From JBBSDP01 sp963754335 (GTDB lineage: Bacteria; Planctomycetota; Phycisphaerae; Tepidisphaerales; Tepidisphaeraceae), in NCBI GenBank assembly GCA_963754335.1, contig CAVWFQ010000005.1:744001-808000 (forward strand): a stretch of 64,000 nucleotides of DNA, given 5' to 3'. The position numbers and the translations under genes were made by a program. This document shows, one piece after another, positions 19,432 to 29,238 of this stretch. A model generated the notes under the pieces. It had not been told where the DNA came from and did not search any database. It saw nothing but the letters and a program-made list of their open reading frames with translations. The stretch's first letter is position 1; the number at the start of each line of letters is the position of its first letter.

Positions 19432-19977
19432 TTACTTCGATTTGGAAAAGGCTTTCATTCCGGCTCGGGCGAGTTCTTCTGCGCGTTTCGGGCCGCAAAC
19501 GTCGAGCACTTTGAATTTCTTGTCACGAATTCGGTTGTAAGAGACAAAAAACTGCTCGATCTCTTTGACCCGATTCCGATTCAGCTCCTTTAAGCTTTCG
19601 CAATCGCTGAAGATCTGGCACTTGATGGGCACTGCGACAAGCCGGTCGTTCCGCTCCGACTCGCCGTCCCGCTCTGTCTGCTCGGCTTCGATCGCGCCGA
19701 TCAGTCTTGCCGGCACAACGCACCCGCTGAACGCGGGCTCATCCATCAGGAGGAGCACGTCGAGTGGATCGCCGTCGTCGCCGAGCGTCGAGGGAAGAAA
19801 CCCAAAGTCGTATGGGAAGCTCATCCCCTCCGGCAGCACGCTCCCCAGCGAGAATTGCCCGATCTCCGGATCGAAGTCGTACTTGTTGCGGCTGCCCTTT
19901 GGCGTTTCGATCACGACCCGCCAGTACTCCTTCTTTTCGTTCCAGGGGGTGATGCGTTCGATGCTCGCGTGACTCAA
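19432..19977 (-). CDS. ppa: Inorganic pyrophosphatase, family I
   Basis: 181 residues. Family I signature: PKGSRNKYDFDPEIGQF, PYDFGFLPST, and the metal-binding core GDGDPLDVLLLMDEP. The enzyme hydrolyses pyrophosphate to phosphate in the cytoplasm, driving biosynthetic reactions. It forms a probable operon with mgtC downstream; both concern magnesium-dependent metabolism. The 223 bases between it and the divergent alcohol dehydrogenase hold the promoters of both. Confidence 0.92.
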   Translation of the reverse strand: MSHASIERITPWNEKKEYWRVVIETPKGSRNKYDFDPEIGQFSLGSVLPEGMSFPYDFGFLPSTLGDDGDPLDVLLLMDEPAFSGCVVPARLIGAIEAEQTERDGESERNDRLVAVPIKCQIFSDCESLKELNRNRVKEIEQFFVSYNRIRDKKFKVLDVCGPKRAEELARAGMKAFSKSK

Positions 19978-20200
19978 TCCAATTCCCTTTCAATTAAGAA
20001 CTGCCTAAGGCCTTTTAAGTCACCGGTCGCCACGCCGGAACGGTGGAAATTTACCTAATCACGTGAATGCCTGAAGCGGCATCAGGTTTTTCTGAATCTG
20101 CTTGTGTGGCCTGAGCCTTGCAAAGGTTTTTGTCTGGCTGGCATCGGACGGCGCATCGTATTCCCGCCGATCACAGCGCGTTTTGGCGTAGAGGTTGACC

Positions 20201-21376
20201 ATGAAAGCACTCTGTTGGCACGGCAAGAATGATGTTCGAATCGATTCGGTCCCCGATCCAAAACTGAGTCATCCCCGAGACGCAATTGTTCGCATCACAT
20301 CGACGGCGATTTGCGGATCGGACCTGCATCTGCTGGACGGATTCATGCCCACGATGGAATCCGGCGACGTACTCGGCCATGAATTCATGGGAGAGGTTGT
20401 TGAGGTCGGTACCGAGTCGCGCAATAAGCTCAAGGTCGGGCAACGCGTTGTCATCCCTTTCACCATCGCCTGCGGCGAGTGCTACTTCTGCAAAAAAGGG
20501 ATGACGAGTTCCTGCGACCGCTCCAATCCCAATGCCGAGATCGCCCGCAAAGCGATGGGCCAGTCCCCTTCCGGGCTCTTTGGCTACTCACATATGCTTG
20601 GCGGATTTGCTGGAGGCCAGGCGGAATACGCCCGCGTTCCCTTCGCCGACTTTGGCGCTTTTCCTGTGCCCGATGGGATACCCGACGAGCAGGCGCTGTT
20701 TCTTACGGACATCTTTCCGACCGGATATATGGCCGCGGAAAACGCGCAAATTGAACAGGGAGACACCGTCGCGGTCTGGGGATGCGGCCCGGTCGGACAA
20801 TTCACCATTCAGAGCTGCTGGATGTTCGGCGCCGGCCGAGTGATTGCGATCGATACCGTTCCCGAGCGACTGAGGCTCGCCGAGTCGAAGGGAAAAGCTG
20901 AAACGATCGACTTCCTGAAAGAGGACGTTTACGACCGCCTGATGGCATTGACCAACGGCCGCGGACCCGACCGCTGTATCGATGCCGTGGGAACCGAAGC
21001 ACACGGGCATGGCAGCTTTGATGCTGTGATGGATAAGGCCAAGTCCGCTCTTTATCTGGCGACCGATCGTCCGCACGTGTTGCGGCAGGCGATCATGTGC
21101 TGTCGAAAGGGAGGGACGGTTTCGGTGCCGGGGGTGTACCTCGGTTTCGTCGACAAAATGCCGATGGGCGCATTCGTGAACAAGGGCCTCACCATGAAAT
21201 CCGGTCAGACCCACGTTCACCGCTATCTCCCGCCGCTGATGAAAAAGATCACCGAAGGTCAGATCGATCCCTCGTTTATCATCACCCATCGGCTGCCTCT
21301 CGCCGACGCACCCGAAGCGTATAAGACGTTTCGCGACAAAAAAGACGGCTGCATCAAAGTAGTCTTAAAACCGTGA
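20201..21376 (+). CDS. Zinc-dependent alcohol dehydrogenase (MDR superfamily)
   Basis: 391 residues from ATG 20201, preceded by GAGG; TTG 20195 is possible. Catalytic zinc ligands are in ICGSDLH and GHEFMGEV; the structural zinc lobe CGECYFCKKGMTSSC has four cysteines. NAD-binding region: VWGCGPVGQFTIQSCWMFGA then IDTVPERL. The length and GGQAEYARVP match the glutathione-independent formaldehyde dehydrogenase-like group. It likely oxidises an alcohol or aldehyde with NAD. Two small-gap genes follow in the same direction, so it probably opens an operon. Confidence 0.9.
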   Translation: MKALCWHGKNDVRIDSVPDPKLSHPRDAIVRITSTAICGSDLHLLDGFMPTMESGDVLGHEFMGEVVEVGTESRNKLKVGQRVVIPFTIACGECYFCKKGMTSSCDRSNPNAEIARKAMGQSPSGLFGYSHMLGGFAGGQAEYARVPFADFGAFPVPDGIPDEQALFLTDIFPTGYMAAENAQIEQGDTVAVWGCGPVGQFTIQSCWMFGAGRVIAIDTVPERLRLAESKGKAETIDFLKEDVYDRLMALTNGRGPDRCIDAVGTEAHGHGSFDAVMDKAKSALYLATDRPHVLRQAIMCCRKGGTVSVPGVYLGFVDKMPMGAFVNKGLTMKSGQTHVHRYLPPLMKKITEGQIDPSFIITHRLPLADAPEAYKTFRDKKDGCIKVVLKP

Positions 21377-21384
21377 ACAACGAT

Positions 21385-21540
21385 ATGGCTACCGAACGAC
21401 AAAAGAGCGCCGCTCGAAAGAACATTGGTAAAGCCGCCCAGGCTGCGCGGAGCCAGCGCACCATTTCCAAGCTACCCAAGAAAACGAGGACAGCCCTGGG
21501 AAAAGAGGGTGCGAAAGCCGCCGAGCGCAAGAAACGCTAA
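21385..21540 (+). CDS. Small basic Lys/Ala-rich protein
   Basis: 51 residues, starting eight bases after the dehydrogenase stop and ending two bases before the next gene. It is rich in Lys, Arg and Ala (MATERQKSAARKNIGKAAQ at the start, KEGAKAAERKKR at the end). Such proteins resemble short basic proteins found next to stress genes, and may bind nucleic acid. Family not confirmed. Confidence 0.65.
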   Translation: MATERQKSAARKNIGKAAQAARSQRTISKLPKKTRTALGKEGAKAAERKKR

Positions 21541-21542
21541 CA

Positions 21543-22579
21543 ATGGGCAGAAATCGCAAAATACGGAATTGGGCTCTTCCTGCCTCCGTTGGCGGTCTAG
21601 CCGCGTTGTTGCTGGCGAGGTCCGCGATTCGTTCGTCCCGCAGAATTGATCTAACCGGGCGGACAGTATTGATCACCGGCTCTTCGCGGGGCCTGGGTCT
21701 GGCTTTGGCCAGGGAATTCGCCGGACGCGGCGCGCGGCTCGCACTCTGTGCCCGAGATCGAGTCGAGCTCGATGCGGCGGCAGAAGAGCTTCGTAGACGC
21801 GGAGCGGCGGTTCAAACTTTTGTCTGTGATTTGAAGGATTCCGAACAGATCATTCGGCTTATCAATGACGTCGAGGGCAGCTGGGGGGCGATTGACATCC
21901 TCGTCAATAACGCCGGGGCAATCATTGTGGGCCCGGCTCAGGTGATGACCATCGACGACTATCAGGAAGCGATGGACGTGAACTTCTGGGCCTTCGTGCA
22001 TACGACGCAAGCGACCGCGCCAAAGATGAAGGCCCGAGGTTTTGGCAGGATCGTGAACATCGCTTCGGTCGGTGGAAAGATGCCGGTGCCGCATCTCGCG
22101 CTTACTGCGCCAGCAAATTTGCCTTGGTTGGGTTCTCCGCGGCGATGCGAGTTGAGCTTGCCCGCGATGGAATCCTTGTCACGACCATCAATCCAGGTCT
22201 TATGAGAACCGGCAGCCCGCGAAACGCTGAATTTAAAGGAAAGCAGAAACTGGAATACGCGTGGTTCGACGTCGGCGATTCGATTCCGGGTCTCTCCATG
22301 AGCGCGGCCCGCGCCGCCCGACGCATTGTCGATGCCGCCATTTACGGTGAAGCCGAGGTGATGCTGGGATGTCCGGCCAAGCTCGCTTCAACGCTGTACG
22401 CGATTGCGCCGAGTCTCCACCTGGAGCTTTCTGCGCTGGCGAATTTCCTATTTCCGAATCCGCCTGCTCGAGATCAGGGCAAGTCGTTCGGCCGCACGAA
22501 CGAATCCTGGCTCACGCGATCGTTCCGTCGCCATTTCGGCGACGGCGCAGAGCGGGAATACAACCAGATCGAAAGCTAA
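21543..22579 (+). CDS. Short-chain dehydrogenase/reductase (frameshifted)
   Basis: Cofactor motif TGSSRGLGLALAREFAGRG, then NNAG (ILVNNAGAI) and IVNIASVGG. The frame breaks near 22101; the next frame reads YCASKFALVGFSAAMRVELA, containing the catalytic YxxxK, and continues to 22579. One missing base between GCGC and TTAC would restore APYCASK. Read through, the protein has about 345 residues, with a hydrophobic N-terminus (ASVGGLAALLLARSAI) suggesting membrane association. It likely reduces or oxidises a carbonyl with NAD(P). Confidence 0.85.
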
Positions 22580-22588
22580 AGGAGCACC

Positions 22589-23500
22589 ATGTCAGTTCAA
22601 CTCAAGAAAATTGAAGATCAGGTCATCGTCATTACCGGGGCTTCAAGTGGCATCGGTCTGGCAACGGCGAAAGAAGCCGCCAAACGCGGCGCGAGTGTGG
22701 TCCTGGCCGCTCGGAGTGAAACGGCGCTCACCGCGATTGTCGAAGAGATCGGCAGCAGCGGCGGAGAGGCGATCGCCGTCGCGTGCGACGTGGCCGATCG
22801 ATCGCAGGTCGAAAAAGCAGCTCAAGAGGCAGTTGCTCGATTCGGCAGAATCGACACCTGGGTGAACAACGCCGGATTGTCCATTTATGGGCGGCTCGAC
22901 GTCGTGAGCGATGAAGACCATCGCCGGCTGTTTGACACCAATTTCTGGGGGATCGTCAACGGCTCGCTCGTCGCGCTGCCCCACCTGCGCAAGCAAGGCG
23001 GAGCACTGATCAACCTGGGGAGTGAGGTTTCGGAGGCGGTAGTTCCCCTTCAGGGAATGTATTCGGCCACCAAGCACGCAGTGAAGGGGTTCACGGACGC
23101 GTTGCGCGTTGAAATCGAACAAGTTGATAAAGCTCCCGTCTCAATAACGCTCATCCAGCCGACGGCGGTCGATACGCCATTCCCTCAGCACGCGAAAAAT
23201 TACATGGAGAATGAACCCAAGCTGCCATCTCCCATGATCGAAGCGCAGCAGGTCGCCGAGGCGATCCTCGATGCCGCGGTGAAGCCCACCCATCACACGA
23301 AGGTCGGAATGATGGCGAAGGTCAACACCGCCGTCTCCAATTTCGCCCCGGGGATCGCCGACAAGATGTCGGCCAAGCAAGTCGACCGGCAACATTACGA
23401 AGAACGGCCGCGCAATCCCGACGGCGCGCTTTATCAGCCCAGTGAAAAGACCAGCGTAATCGGCCGGACGAGCGGTACCGGGGGACGCGATAAAAAATGA
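22589..23500 (+). CDS. Short-chain dehydrogenase/reductase
   Basis: 303 residues, intact, nine bases after the previous SDR. Classical SDR motifs: TGASSGIGLATAKEAAKRG for NAD(P), NNAG in TWVNNAGLSIYG, the catalytic Ser in LINLGSEVS, and YSATK. The C-terminal ~50 residues extend beyond the core fold and end in a basic tail. It forms an operon with the dehydrogenase, small protein and SDR upstream. A large palindromic repeat follows the stop. Confidence 0.9.
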   Translation: MSVQLKKIEDQVIVITGASSGIGLATAKEAAKRGASVVLAARSETALTAIVEEIGSSGGEAIAVACDVADRSQVEKAAQEAVARFGRIDTWVNNAGLSIYGRLDVVSDEDHRRLFDTNFWGIVNGSLVALPHLRKQGGALINLGSEVSEAVVPLQGMYSATKHAVKGFTDALRVEIEQVDKAPVSITLIQPTAVDTPFPQHAKNYMENEPKLPSPMIEAQQVAEAILDAAVKPTHHTKVGMMAKVNTAVSNFAPGIADKMSAKQVDRQHYEERPRNPDGALYQPSEKTSVIGRTSGTGGRDKK

Positions 23501-23543
23501 GTAGACTGCTGGCCCGTTGGATGCAGCACGATCACCGGCCTTT

Positions 23544-23605
23544 TTTGTGGTGCAGGCTTCCAGCCTGCCTAACGTGAATAGTTGGCTGGAAGCCTGCACC
23601 ACAAA
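23544..23605. repeat. Long palindromic repeat between SDR and HAD genes
   Basis: Arms 23544-23565 and 23584-23605 pair over 22 bases almost perfectly (centred on CAGGCTTCCAGCC and GGCTGGAAGCCTG). Transcribed rightward it may act as a terminator or mRNA stabiliser, but no T-run follows the second arm. It is of the dispersed planctomycete type. Confidence 0.75.
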
Positions 23606-23620
23606 TGTTAAAGCGAGCCC

Positions 23621-24811
23621 ATGGCGTTAAGCGCAGTCATATTCGACGTCGATGGCACGCTCATCGATTCTAACGATGCCCATGTGCAAGCGTGGGATCA
23701 GGCTCTCAGGAAGCATGAATATAAGGTTTCCCCGGACCGCATCGCCGTCGAAATCGGAAAGGGTGGCGATAGACTGATTCCTTCGATTCTCGGCCAGCAG
23801 ATTGACCAGCAGGACGGGGAGTCTTTCGCAAGGCGCATACAGCCGAATTCACTCATATCGCGAACTCCAATCGCCTTCAGACTTTTTCCGGTGTGGCGGC
23901 ATTAATAGCCGGAATCCGACAACGTGGCCTGAAGGTCGCAGTCGCCACTTCGAGCAAGAAAAAAGAATTTGAAACCACGCAGAAAAGCGCCGGAGTGGAT
24001 TGGTCTCACCTGTTCGATGTCATTGCGACGGGTGACGATGCCAAAGAGAGCAAGCCCGCACCGGGGATTCTCGAAGCCGCCATCCGAAAGCTGAATCTTT
24101 CTCCGACGCAATGCGTCATGGTCGGCGACACACCCTACGACGCCGATACGGCCCGCGATGCGGGAGTGGTTTGCCTTGGCGTGACCTGCGGGGAAATGAA
24201 CGACGAAAACACACTCCGCGCAAGCGGCATGCGAAAGGTCTATCGCGATCCCGCGGATATCGCCGCCCATCTGGATGAAGCGTTGCGGATCGCGTCGCCC
24301 GGCTCACTGGTTCTCGGCCAGGAGTTGATCGAATCCCTGATGCGCGAGGCCTTAGCCGCCGCCCAAGAGGGGCTCGATCGCGGGGAAGTCCCCATCGGCT
24401 GCATCATCGCCCGCGGAGACGGCACAATCATCGCGCAGAGCGCACAATGAACTGAACGCCTCGCAGAACAAGACGGCTCACGCCGAAATGGTCGCATTCG
24501 CCCGCGCGGCCGGAAAAGTGCCCACTGATGCGCAAGACCTCATCCTCGTCTCCACGCTCGAACCGTGCGTGATGTGTCTCGGCGCTTCCATGGAGGCGGC
24601 CGTCGACACGATTCTCTTTGGACTGGGCGCCCCCACCGATGGTCGGCGCAAACGAGTCCGCCCACCGCTCAGTCCCGAAAGCCAGATGCCGCGTATTCTC
24701 GGTGACGTATGCTCCGAAGAGTCGCGGAACCTGCTCGAGCAATTCCTGAAACGGGCGGATGCGAATCCACTCCAATTGAAATTTGTGCGGGAACTACTCC
24801 AAAAGAGTTGA
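23621..24811 (+). CDS. HAD hydrolase fused to a nucleoside/tRNA-type deaminase (two frame breaks)
   Basis: The N-terminal ~220 residues are a HAD phosphatase: nucleophile motif FDVDGTLIDSND, motif II in VAVATSSKKKEF, Lys in KESKPAPGILEA, motif IV VMVGDTPYDADTARDAG. Without a stop, the frame continues into a cytidine-deaminase-like domain: MREALAAAQEGLDRGEVPIG, zinc ligands in TAHAEM and EPCVMC. Breaks lie near 23823 and 24440; both flanks of each break belong to the same domain. The deaminase half resembles TadA but lacks its usual C-terminus. The two activities may act in sequence on a nucleotide. Fusion is seen directly; substrate is unknown. Confidence 0.8.
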
Positions 24812-24824
24812 GTCGAATACTCCA

Positions 24825-25418
24825 ATGAAACTGGGCCGCGGCGATGCACTGCTCATCATTGACGGAATCAACGATCTCGATTTTCCTGGCGCCGAGAAGC
24901 TCCTCCCCTGGGGACTTAAACTGGCCCATCAACTGTCGCGTTTCGCCGCCACGGCACGTGCCGCGGGCATTCCCGTGATTTATGTAAATGACAATTTCGG
25001 CCTGTGGCGGGACAGCTTCGCGGAAGTCTACGCCCACTGCACTCGTCGGGGTGCGCGGGGTCGCCGGATCAGCCAGCGACTCAAACCGAAACGAAGTGAT
25101 TATTTCATCCTGAAGCCCAGGCATTCCGGGTTTTTTGCCACTTCACTGATAGCCCTCCTCGATTTTCTGAATGTGAAGCGATTGATCCTGAGTGGAATTG
25201 CCACCAATTTGTGCGTTCTGTTTACTGCTCATGATGCGTATATGCATCATTACCAACTGGTCGTCTTGTCCGACTGCTGCGCGGCGGAGAGCGATTTCGA
25301 TCATGATGTGGCGTTAAGCCAGCTCAAGCGTTTCTGCAAGGCTCAGGTGTGTCTGAGTTCCGAGTGTCGCGCCATCGTGCGAAAGGCAGGCCGTGCCGGG
25401 AGTCACAACAGAAAATGA
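24825..25418 (+). CDS. Cysteine hydrolase (isochorismatase-like)
   Basis: 197 residues from ATG 24825. The catalytic triad of the family is visible: Asp in ALLIIDGINDL, Lys in FILKPRHSGFFAT, and Cys in SGIATNLCVLFTAHDAY. Relatives hydrolyse isochorismate, nicotinamide or other amides; the substrate is not evident. It begins 14 bases after the HAD-deaminase fusion, so a linked role in nucleobase or cofactor salvage is possible. It overlaps the NRAMP gene by 26 bases. Confidence 0.85.
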   Translation: MKLGRGDALLIIDGINDLDFPGAEKLLPWGLKLAHQLSRFAATARAAGIPVIYVNDNFGLWRDSFAEVYAHCTRRGARGRRISQRLKPKRSDYFILKPRHSGFFATSLIALLDFLNVKRLILSGIATNLCVLFTAHDAYMHHYQLVVLSDCCAAESDFDHDVALSQLKRFCKAQVCLSSECRAIVRKAGRAGSHNRK

Positions 25419-26742
25419 ATCCGGCGTGGCGGCCGCTGACCACCACGCCAAACCGGTGGCGGCCAAGCACCCTTTTTTCTCTCGTCTGGGTCCCGGACTG
25501 ATTACCGGTGCATCGGACGACGATCCGAGCGGCATCGCAACCTATTCGCAGGCGGGCGCCGCGTTCGGCTATGGGTTGCTCTGGACAATGGTCCTCTCGC
25601 TTCCGCTGATGGCCGCGATCCAGGAGATCAGCGCGCGAATCGGAAGGATCAGCGGGCATGGCATCGCCGGCAATATCCGCCGCCACTACTCTCCCTGGCT
25701 CCTCTATCCGATCGTCATCCTGCTGGTCATCACCAACACCATCAACATCGGCGCGGACATCGGCGCCATGGGCGACGCCACGAAGCTCCTGATCGGCGGG
25801 CCCGCTCTCGCGTATTCAATTCTCTTCGCGATCGTCATCGTCACCCTGCAGGTATGGGGCTCGTATTCGAAGTGTTGCACCGTTTTCAAACTGCTGGCGC
25901 TCTCGCTCTTCAGTTACATTCTGACGACCTTGCTGGCTCACGTGTCATGGGAGACGGCGCTCAAATCGACGATTCTGCCGTCGTTGCAGCGCAACAGCGG
26001 ATATTGGGCGACCTTCGTGGCGGTCTTCGGAACAACAATCAGCCCCTACCTCTTCTTCTGGCAGGCGTCTTTAGAGACTGAGGAAATCCGAAATTGTCCT
26101 GACGAGAAATCGCTGAAGAAAGCCCCTGAGCAGGCCAGGAAACAATTCGAACGAATCCGGCTGGATACCTACGTCGGAATGACGTTTTCGAACCTCGTCG
26201 CATTTTTCATTATCGTTGCGGCAGCCGCCACCCTGCATGCGCACGGTTTAAAGGATGTGGAAACATCAGCGCAGGCGGCCGAAGCGTTGCGCCCCATCGC
26301 CGGAAGAGCCGCGTTTCTTCTCTTCGCGGTTGGAATTATCGGGACGGGTCTTCTGGCGGTTCCCGTCCTGGCGGGATCGGCAGCCTACGCGGTGGGCGAA
26401 GCGCTTCGGTGGCCGACCGGCATGGATCGGAAACCCCTCGCCGCCAAGGGCTTTTACGGGGTGATCACGATGGCGACGCTATTGGGTTTAGCAATCAACT
26501 TTCCGCAAGTGCAGCGATTCACTCACCTCACCCCGATCAAAGCATTGTTCTGGTCCGCGGTCATTAACGGGGTGGCCGCCGTGCCGGTCATGGTCATCGT
26601 CATGCTCATGTCGCGAAATAAGAAAGTGACGGGACAATTCAACAAAATATCCAAGCCGCTGCAGCTCTTTGGCTGGATCGCAACGGCCGTCATGGCGACC
26701 GCCGCCGTTCTCATGTTCGCGACGATTCGATCTGCGTCATAA
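25393..26742 (+). CDS. NRAMP family divalent-metal transporter
   Basis: 449 residues, about eleven membrane spans. The metal-site motif of span 1 reads GASDDDPSGIATYSQAGAAFG; canonical Mn/Fe NRAMPs have DPGN, so this belongs to the variant DPSG group. Further family sequence: NTINIGADIGAMGDA, FGTTISPYLFFWQASLETEE. Starts with GTG at 25393 inside the end of the hydrolase gene. Metal specificity is uncertain (Mn, Fe or Mg). Mn supply would suit the Mn-catalase encoded nearby. Confidence 0.88.
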   Translation: MPGVTTENESGVAAADHHAKPVAAKHPFFSRLGPGLITGASDDDPSGIATYSQAGAAFGYGLLWTMVLSLPLMAAIQEISARIGRISGHGIAGNIRRHYSPWLLYPIVILLVITNTINIGADIGAMGDATKLLIGGPALAYSILFAIVIVTLQVWGSYSKCCTVFKLLALSLFSYILTTLLAHVSWETALKSTILPSLQRNSGYWATFVAVFGTTISPYLFFWQASLETEEIRNCPDEKSLKKAPEQARKQFERIRLDTYVGMTFSNLVAFFIIVAAAATLHAHGLKDVETSAQAAEALRPIAGRAAFLLFAVGIIGTGLLAVPVLAGSAAYAVGEALRWPTGMDRKPLAAKGFYGVITMATLLGLAINFPQVQRFTHLTPIKALFWSAVINGVAAVPVMVIVMLMSRNKKVTGQFNKISKPLQLFGWIATAVMATAAVLMFATIRSAS

Positions 26743-26834
26743 CCGTCGACTCAACGAATCAGTTTATCCGCCAGGGCTATCCTTACTGACCACCGGGCCG
26801 CGGCGTGCCCGCCGGCAGTCCGTGCTTATTCGTT

Positions 26835-26966
26835 TCAGTGTCCTGCTTTTGATTTCCTGCCTGTTTGGGGCTGCTTTTCAGATGCCTGGTCCACCTTTTT
26901 GTTGGGCTCCATTCCCGATCGTTTCACATCCTCGTCACGTTCGGTATGCCTGGGATTAGTCGACAT
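26835..26966 (-). CDS. Tiny hydrophilic protein
   Basis: 43 residues, very rich in Lys, Glu, Gln, Ser (start MSTNPRHTERDEDVKRSG). A perfect AAGGAG lies seven bases before the ATG, which argues for a real gene. It lies about 100 bases downstream of the Mn-catalase gene on the same strand. Probably disordered; possibly a stress peptide. Family unknown. Confidence 0.5.
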   Translation of the reverse strand: MSTNPRHTERDEDVKRSGMEPNKKVDQASEKQPQTGRKSKAGH

Positions 26967-27064
26967 GATCATGCTCCTTGGGAACGAGCATGAAATCCAA
27001 CGCACTCAGCAGCGTACAATGTAAGGGTACGTCCGCCGCGATCGGCCGTATTTCAGAGGTGATT

Positions 27065-27862
27065 TCATCTCCTGTGCGATTTTGTGCCCGAACCTCTGGT
27101 CGTCTTATGTGCCCCGTTGGATTCAACCTCACGCTCGCCGGACTTGCTTTCGCGCAGTTCTTTGAACGCGGGCGCGTCAACCCGTTCCCAGTCGTTGCCG
27201 CTGTTCCAGGGGCCTGTAAGGTCCTTCTCTCCGCCATCACCCGCGCCCGTCGAATCGTTGAAATACTGGCTCACCAGCCCGGGGGTCGGGGCTATTTGTC
27301 CCACCGACAGCGGGTGTTTGCCGAGACTCTCCAAAGCGAGCATAAATGCTTTCATGTGAGTTATCTCGCGAGTCATGAGGAACTGGAGAGCGTCCTTGGA
27401 ACCTGGATCATCACAGAAGTTAATCAGGCGCTCGTACACGATTTTGGCCCGAGCTTCCGCCGCGATGTTGCTTCTGAGATCGACGTCCGGCTCACCGGTA
27501 ATTTTTAGATAGTCCGCTGTCCAGGCATTCCCCTCCGAGTTGTAGAGAGAAACGCCACCGCCGCCACAAATTGCGATGAGCGGATCGGCTTCGGCGGCGT
27601 CCCGATCGGTTTTCATGGGTTTGAGGTGCATCCGCGCCAATGTGCCAATGACCTCAAGATGGCTCAGCTCTTCAGTTCCGATGTCCATTAGCATGTCTTT
27701 GAGGCCGGGATCATCGCAATTGAGCCCTTGAATCGAATATTGCATCGCCGCAGCGAGCTCACCGTTGGCTCCGCCGAACTGCTCCAGAAGCATGTTCCCA
27801 AACCGCGGATCCGGCGTCCCGACATTTACTGTGTACATAAGCTTCTTAATGTGATGATACAT
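27065..27862 (-). CDS. Manganese catalase
   Basis: 265 residues. Non-haem di-manganese catalase: LLEQFGGANGELAAAMQYS, GTEELSHLEVIGTLARM, ITHMKAFMLALESLGK, with the Glu and His ligands in the expected helices, and a C-terminal NSGNDWERVDAP segment typical of the family. It dismutates hydrogen peroxide in the cytoplasm. Its first codons overlap the end of the truncated yihY frame by 17 bases. Confidence 0.93.
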   Translation of the reverse strand: MYHHIKKLMYTVNVGTPDPRFGNMLLEQFGGANGELAAAMQYSIQGLNCDDPGLKDMLMDIGTEELSHLEVIGTLARMHLKPMKTDRDAAEADPLIAICGGGGVSLYNSEGNAWTADYLKITGEPDVDLRSNIAAEARAKIVYERLINFCDDPGSKDALQFLMTREITHMKAFMLALESLGKHPLSVGQIAPTPGLVSQYFNDSTGAGDGGEKDLTGPWNSGNDWERVDAPAFKELRESKSGEREVESNGAHKTTRGSGTKSHRR

Positions 27863-28337
27863 ACATTACTATGCCCACCGAGAGCAGTCGATTGCGGATA
27901 AAGCCCCAGATTCCCTGGTTCGGCTTTGGCTTCACTCCCCAGATGGTATTCATCGAGTCCTGTAACTCGACGAAGACGCCGGTCGCTGAGAAAACCAACA
28001 CGGCAAAACTGACAATGCTCGCGATATAGCCGCTTCCATGCTTGCCGCCGTTGTCCAGCATCGGCTGGATTGCCTTGGCCGCATCCGAACCCATCAGGTT
28101 CGTCATTTGCTTCATGAAGGTGTCACGAGCAGACTCGGAGTTGCGCCAGAGGATGCCGATCACCTTCATCGAAATCACCAGGAGGGGTGCGAGCGAGAGA
28201 ATGGTGTAAAGCGAAAGCGCGGCGGACAAACGCATCGCGTTATCGTCCATCCAATGTGACGCCGTCTCCTTCAGATATGTCAAATCGCCGCCGGAAGCAC
28301 TTTGGGAATTTTTCGCGGACAAGCTGGATCCCATCAT
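27846..28337 (-). pseudogene. Truncated YihY/BrkB family membrane protein
   Basis: Starts at ATG 28337 with AAGGA before it. The first ~160 residues are a normal YihY/BrkB N-terminus: LTYLKETASHWMDDNAMRLS, AALSLYTILSLAPLLVI, TGVFVELQDSMNTIWGVKPK. The frame then stops at SVGIVMYVSSH, whereas the family has about 130 more residues with several membrane spans. The stop lies inside the Mn-catalase start. A deletion that fused the truncated gene to catalase, or an assembly join, would explain this. Confidence 0.75.
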
Positions 28338-28629
28338 TTGAGTCCTTCCGGAAACGGCGTCATGCGCCCCGAGGGACGCTTCCCGGTTGGTTATTGAAGG
28401 GTGGCGCCGCAACCTTGGGAATGAACAAAATAAATCGCGCGGGCCCGTGTAGCGACCTGGTTTATTCCGACCAGTTCAATTCGCTGCCGGCCACATCACG
28501 ATCCTCGGTCGATGTGATTACGACATCCTCTTCGAAACCCCTACTCATCTTTGTCCGATCGATTCGCCCGTCTCGCACAGAATTTGCAGCTTAGTAGCTT
28601 CTGGTGCTCCGACGAAAGCAGGTGGTCGC

Positions 28630-28797
28630 ATGTTTTACATATGGCTATTTTCCCTGATGCTGATTGTTCTACTTTTTGCATCGCTGGGATATGCGGCGAT
28701 TTCAATACGGCATCAACGCCGAAAAGCATTGGAGATGCGAGGCTATCGCCTGGAGGGAGATCCCGATGCGGATCCGCGGTCGGCCGACGAACCATGA
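28630..28797 (+). CDS. Small single-span membrane protein
   Basis: 55 residues: an N-terminal membrane helix (FYIWLFSLMLIVLLFASLGY) followed by a basic then acidic tail ending in ADEP. A plausible ribosome site (AGGTGG) lies upstream. The sequence 28338-28629 before it holds no convincing gene. Function unknown. Confidence 0.45.
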   Translation: MFYIWLFSLMLIVLLFASLGYAAISIRHQRRKALEMRGYRLEGDPDADPRSADEP

Positions 28798-28812
28798 GAG
28801 TCAGTTTTCGCT

Positions 28813-29055
28813 TCAGTTGAAAGGCTCAGGGCAGCGAATCGCCCTCCAAAGCTCCTCAATGCCATGCGTCTCGGCTAATTCGACGATTTCCGGCGTCATT
28901 GCCTGATGTATTTCCAGCTCACCCCCATCCTGCGGAGTCATCACGAAAACCTGGCAGTCCCGGTCAATGAAGATGGTGAGCGCCATGGACCCTGGCGTTT
29001 GGCACGCTTCCATTTCGTCGGTTTCGTACTGAATACCGGACAGCGTGAATCGCAT
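28813..29055 (-). CDS. Small hypothetical protein
   Basis: 80 residues with GGGAGG upstream of ATG 29055. The first half is beta-rich (FTLSGIQYETDEM, ALTIFIDRDCQVFVMTPQDG), the second helical (TPEIVELAETHGIEELW). It ends 15 bases from the convergent small membrane gene. No family recognised. Confidence 0.6.
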   Translation of the reverse strand: MRFTLSGIQYETDEMEACQTPGSMALTIFIDRDCQVFVMTPQDGGELEIHQAMTPEIVELAETHGIEELWRAIRCPEPFN

Positions 29056-29238
29056 ACGGCCTCCCTCATGAACGCCTTACACTTTAGAATTATCCTGTCG
29101 TGAACTCCACAGCGAATGTCTCAGGATTTTGATGAGACTACTATAAGGATTTTCCGCAATCGCCTTCGACAGGGCGCCGCCGTCCTCATCTCCGGTTGAC
29201 TCTTTATTTCGCCATATGGTCGGCGGCTTCGCGCAGGG

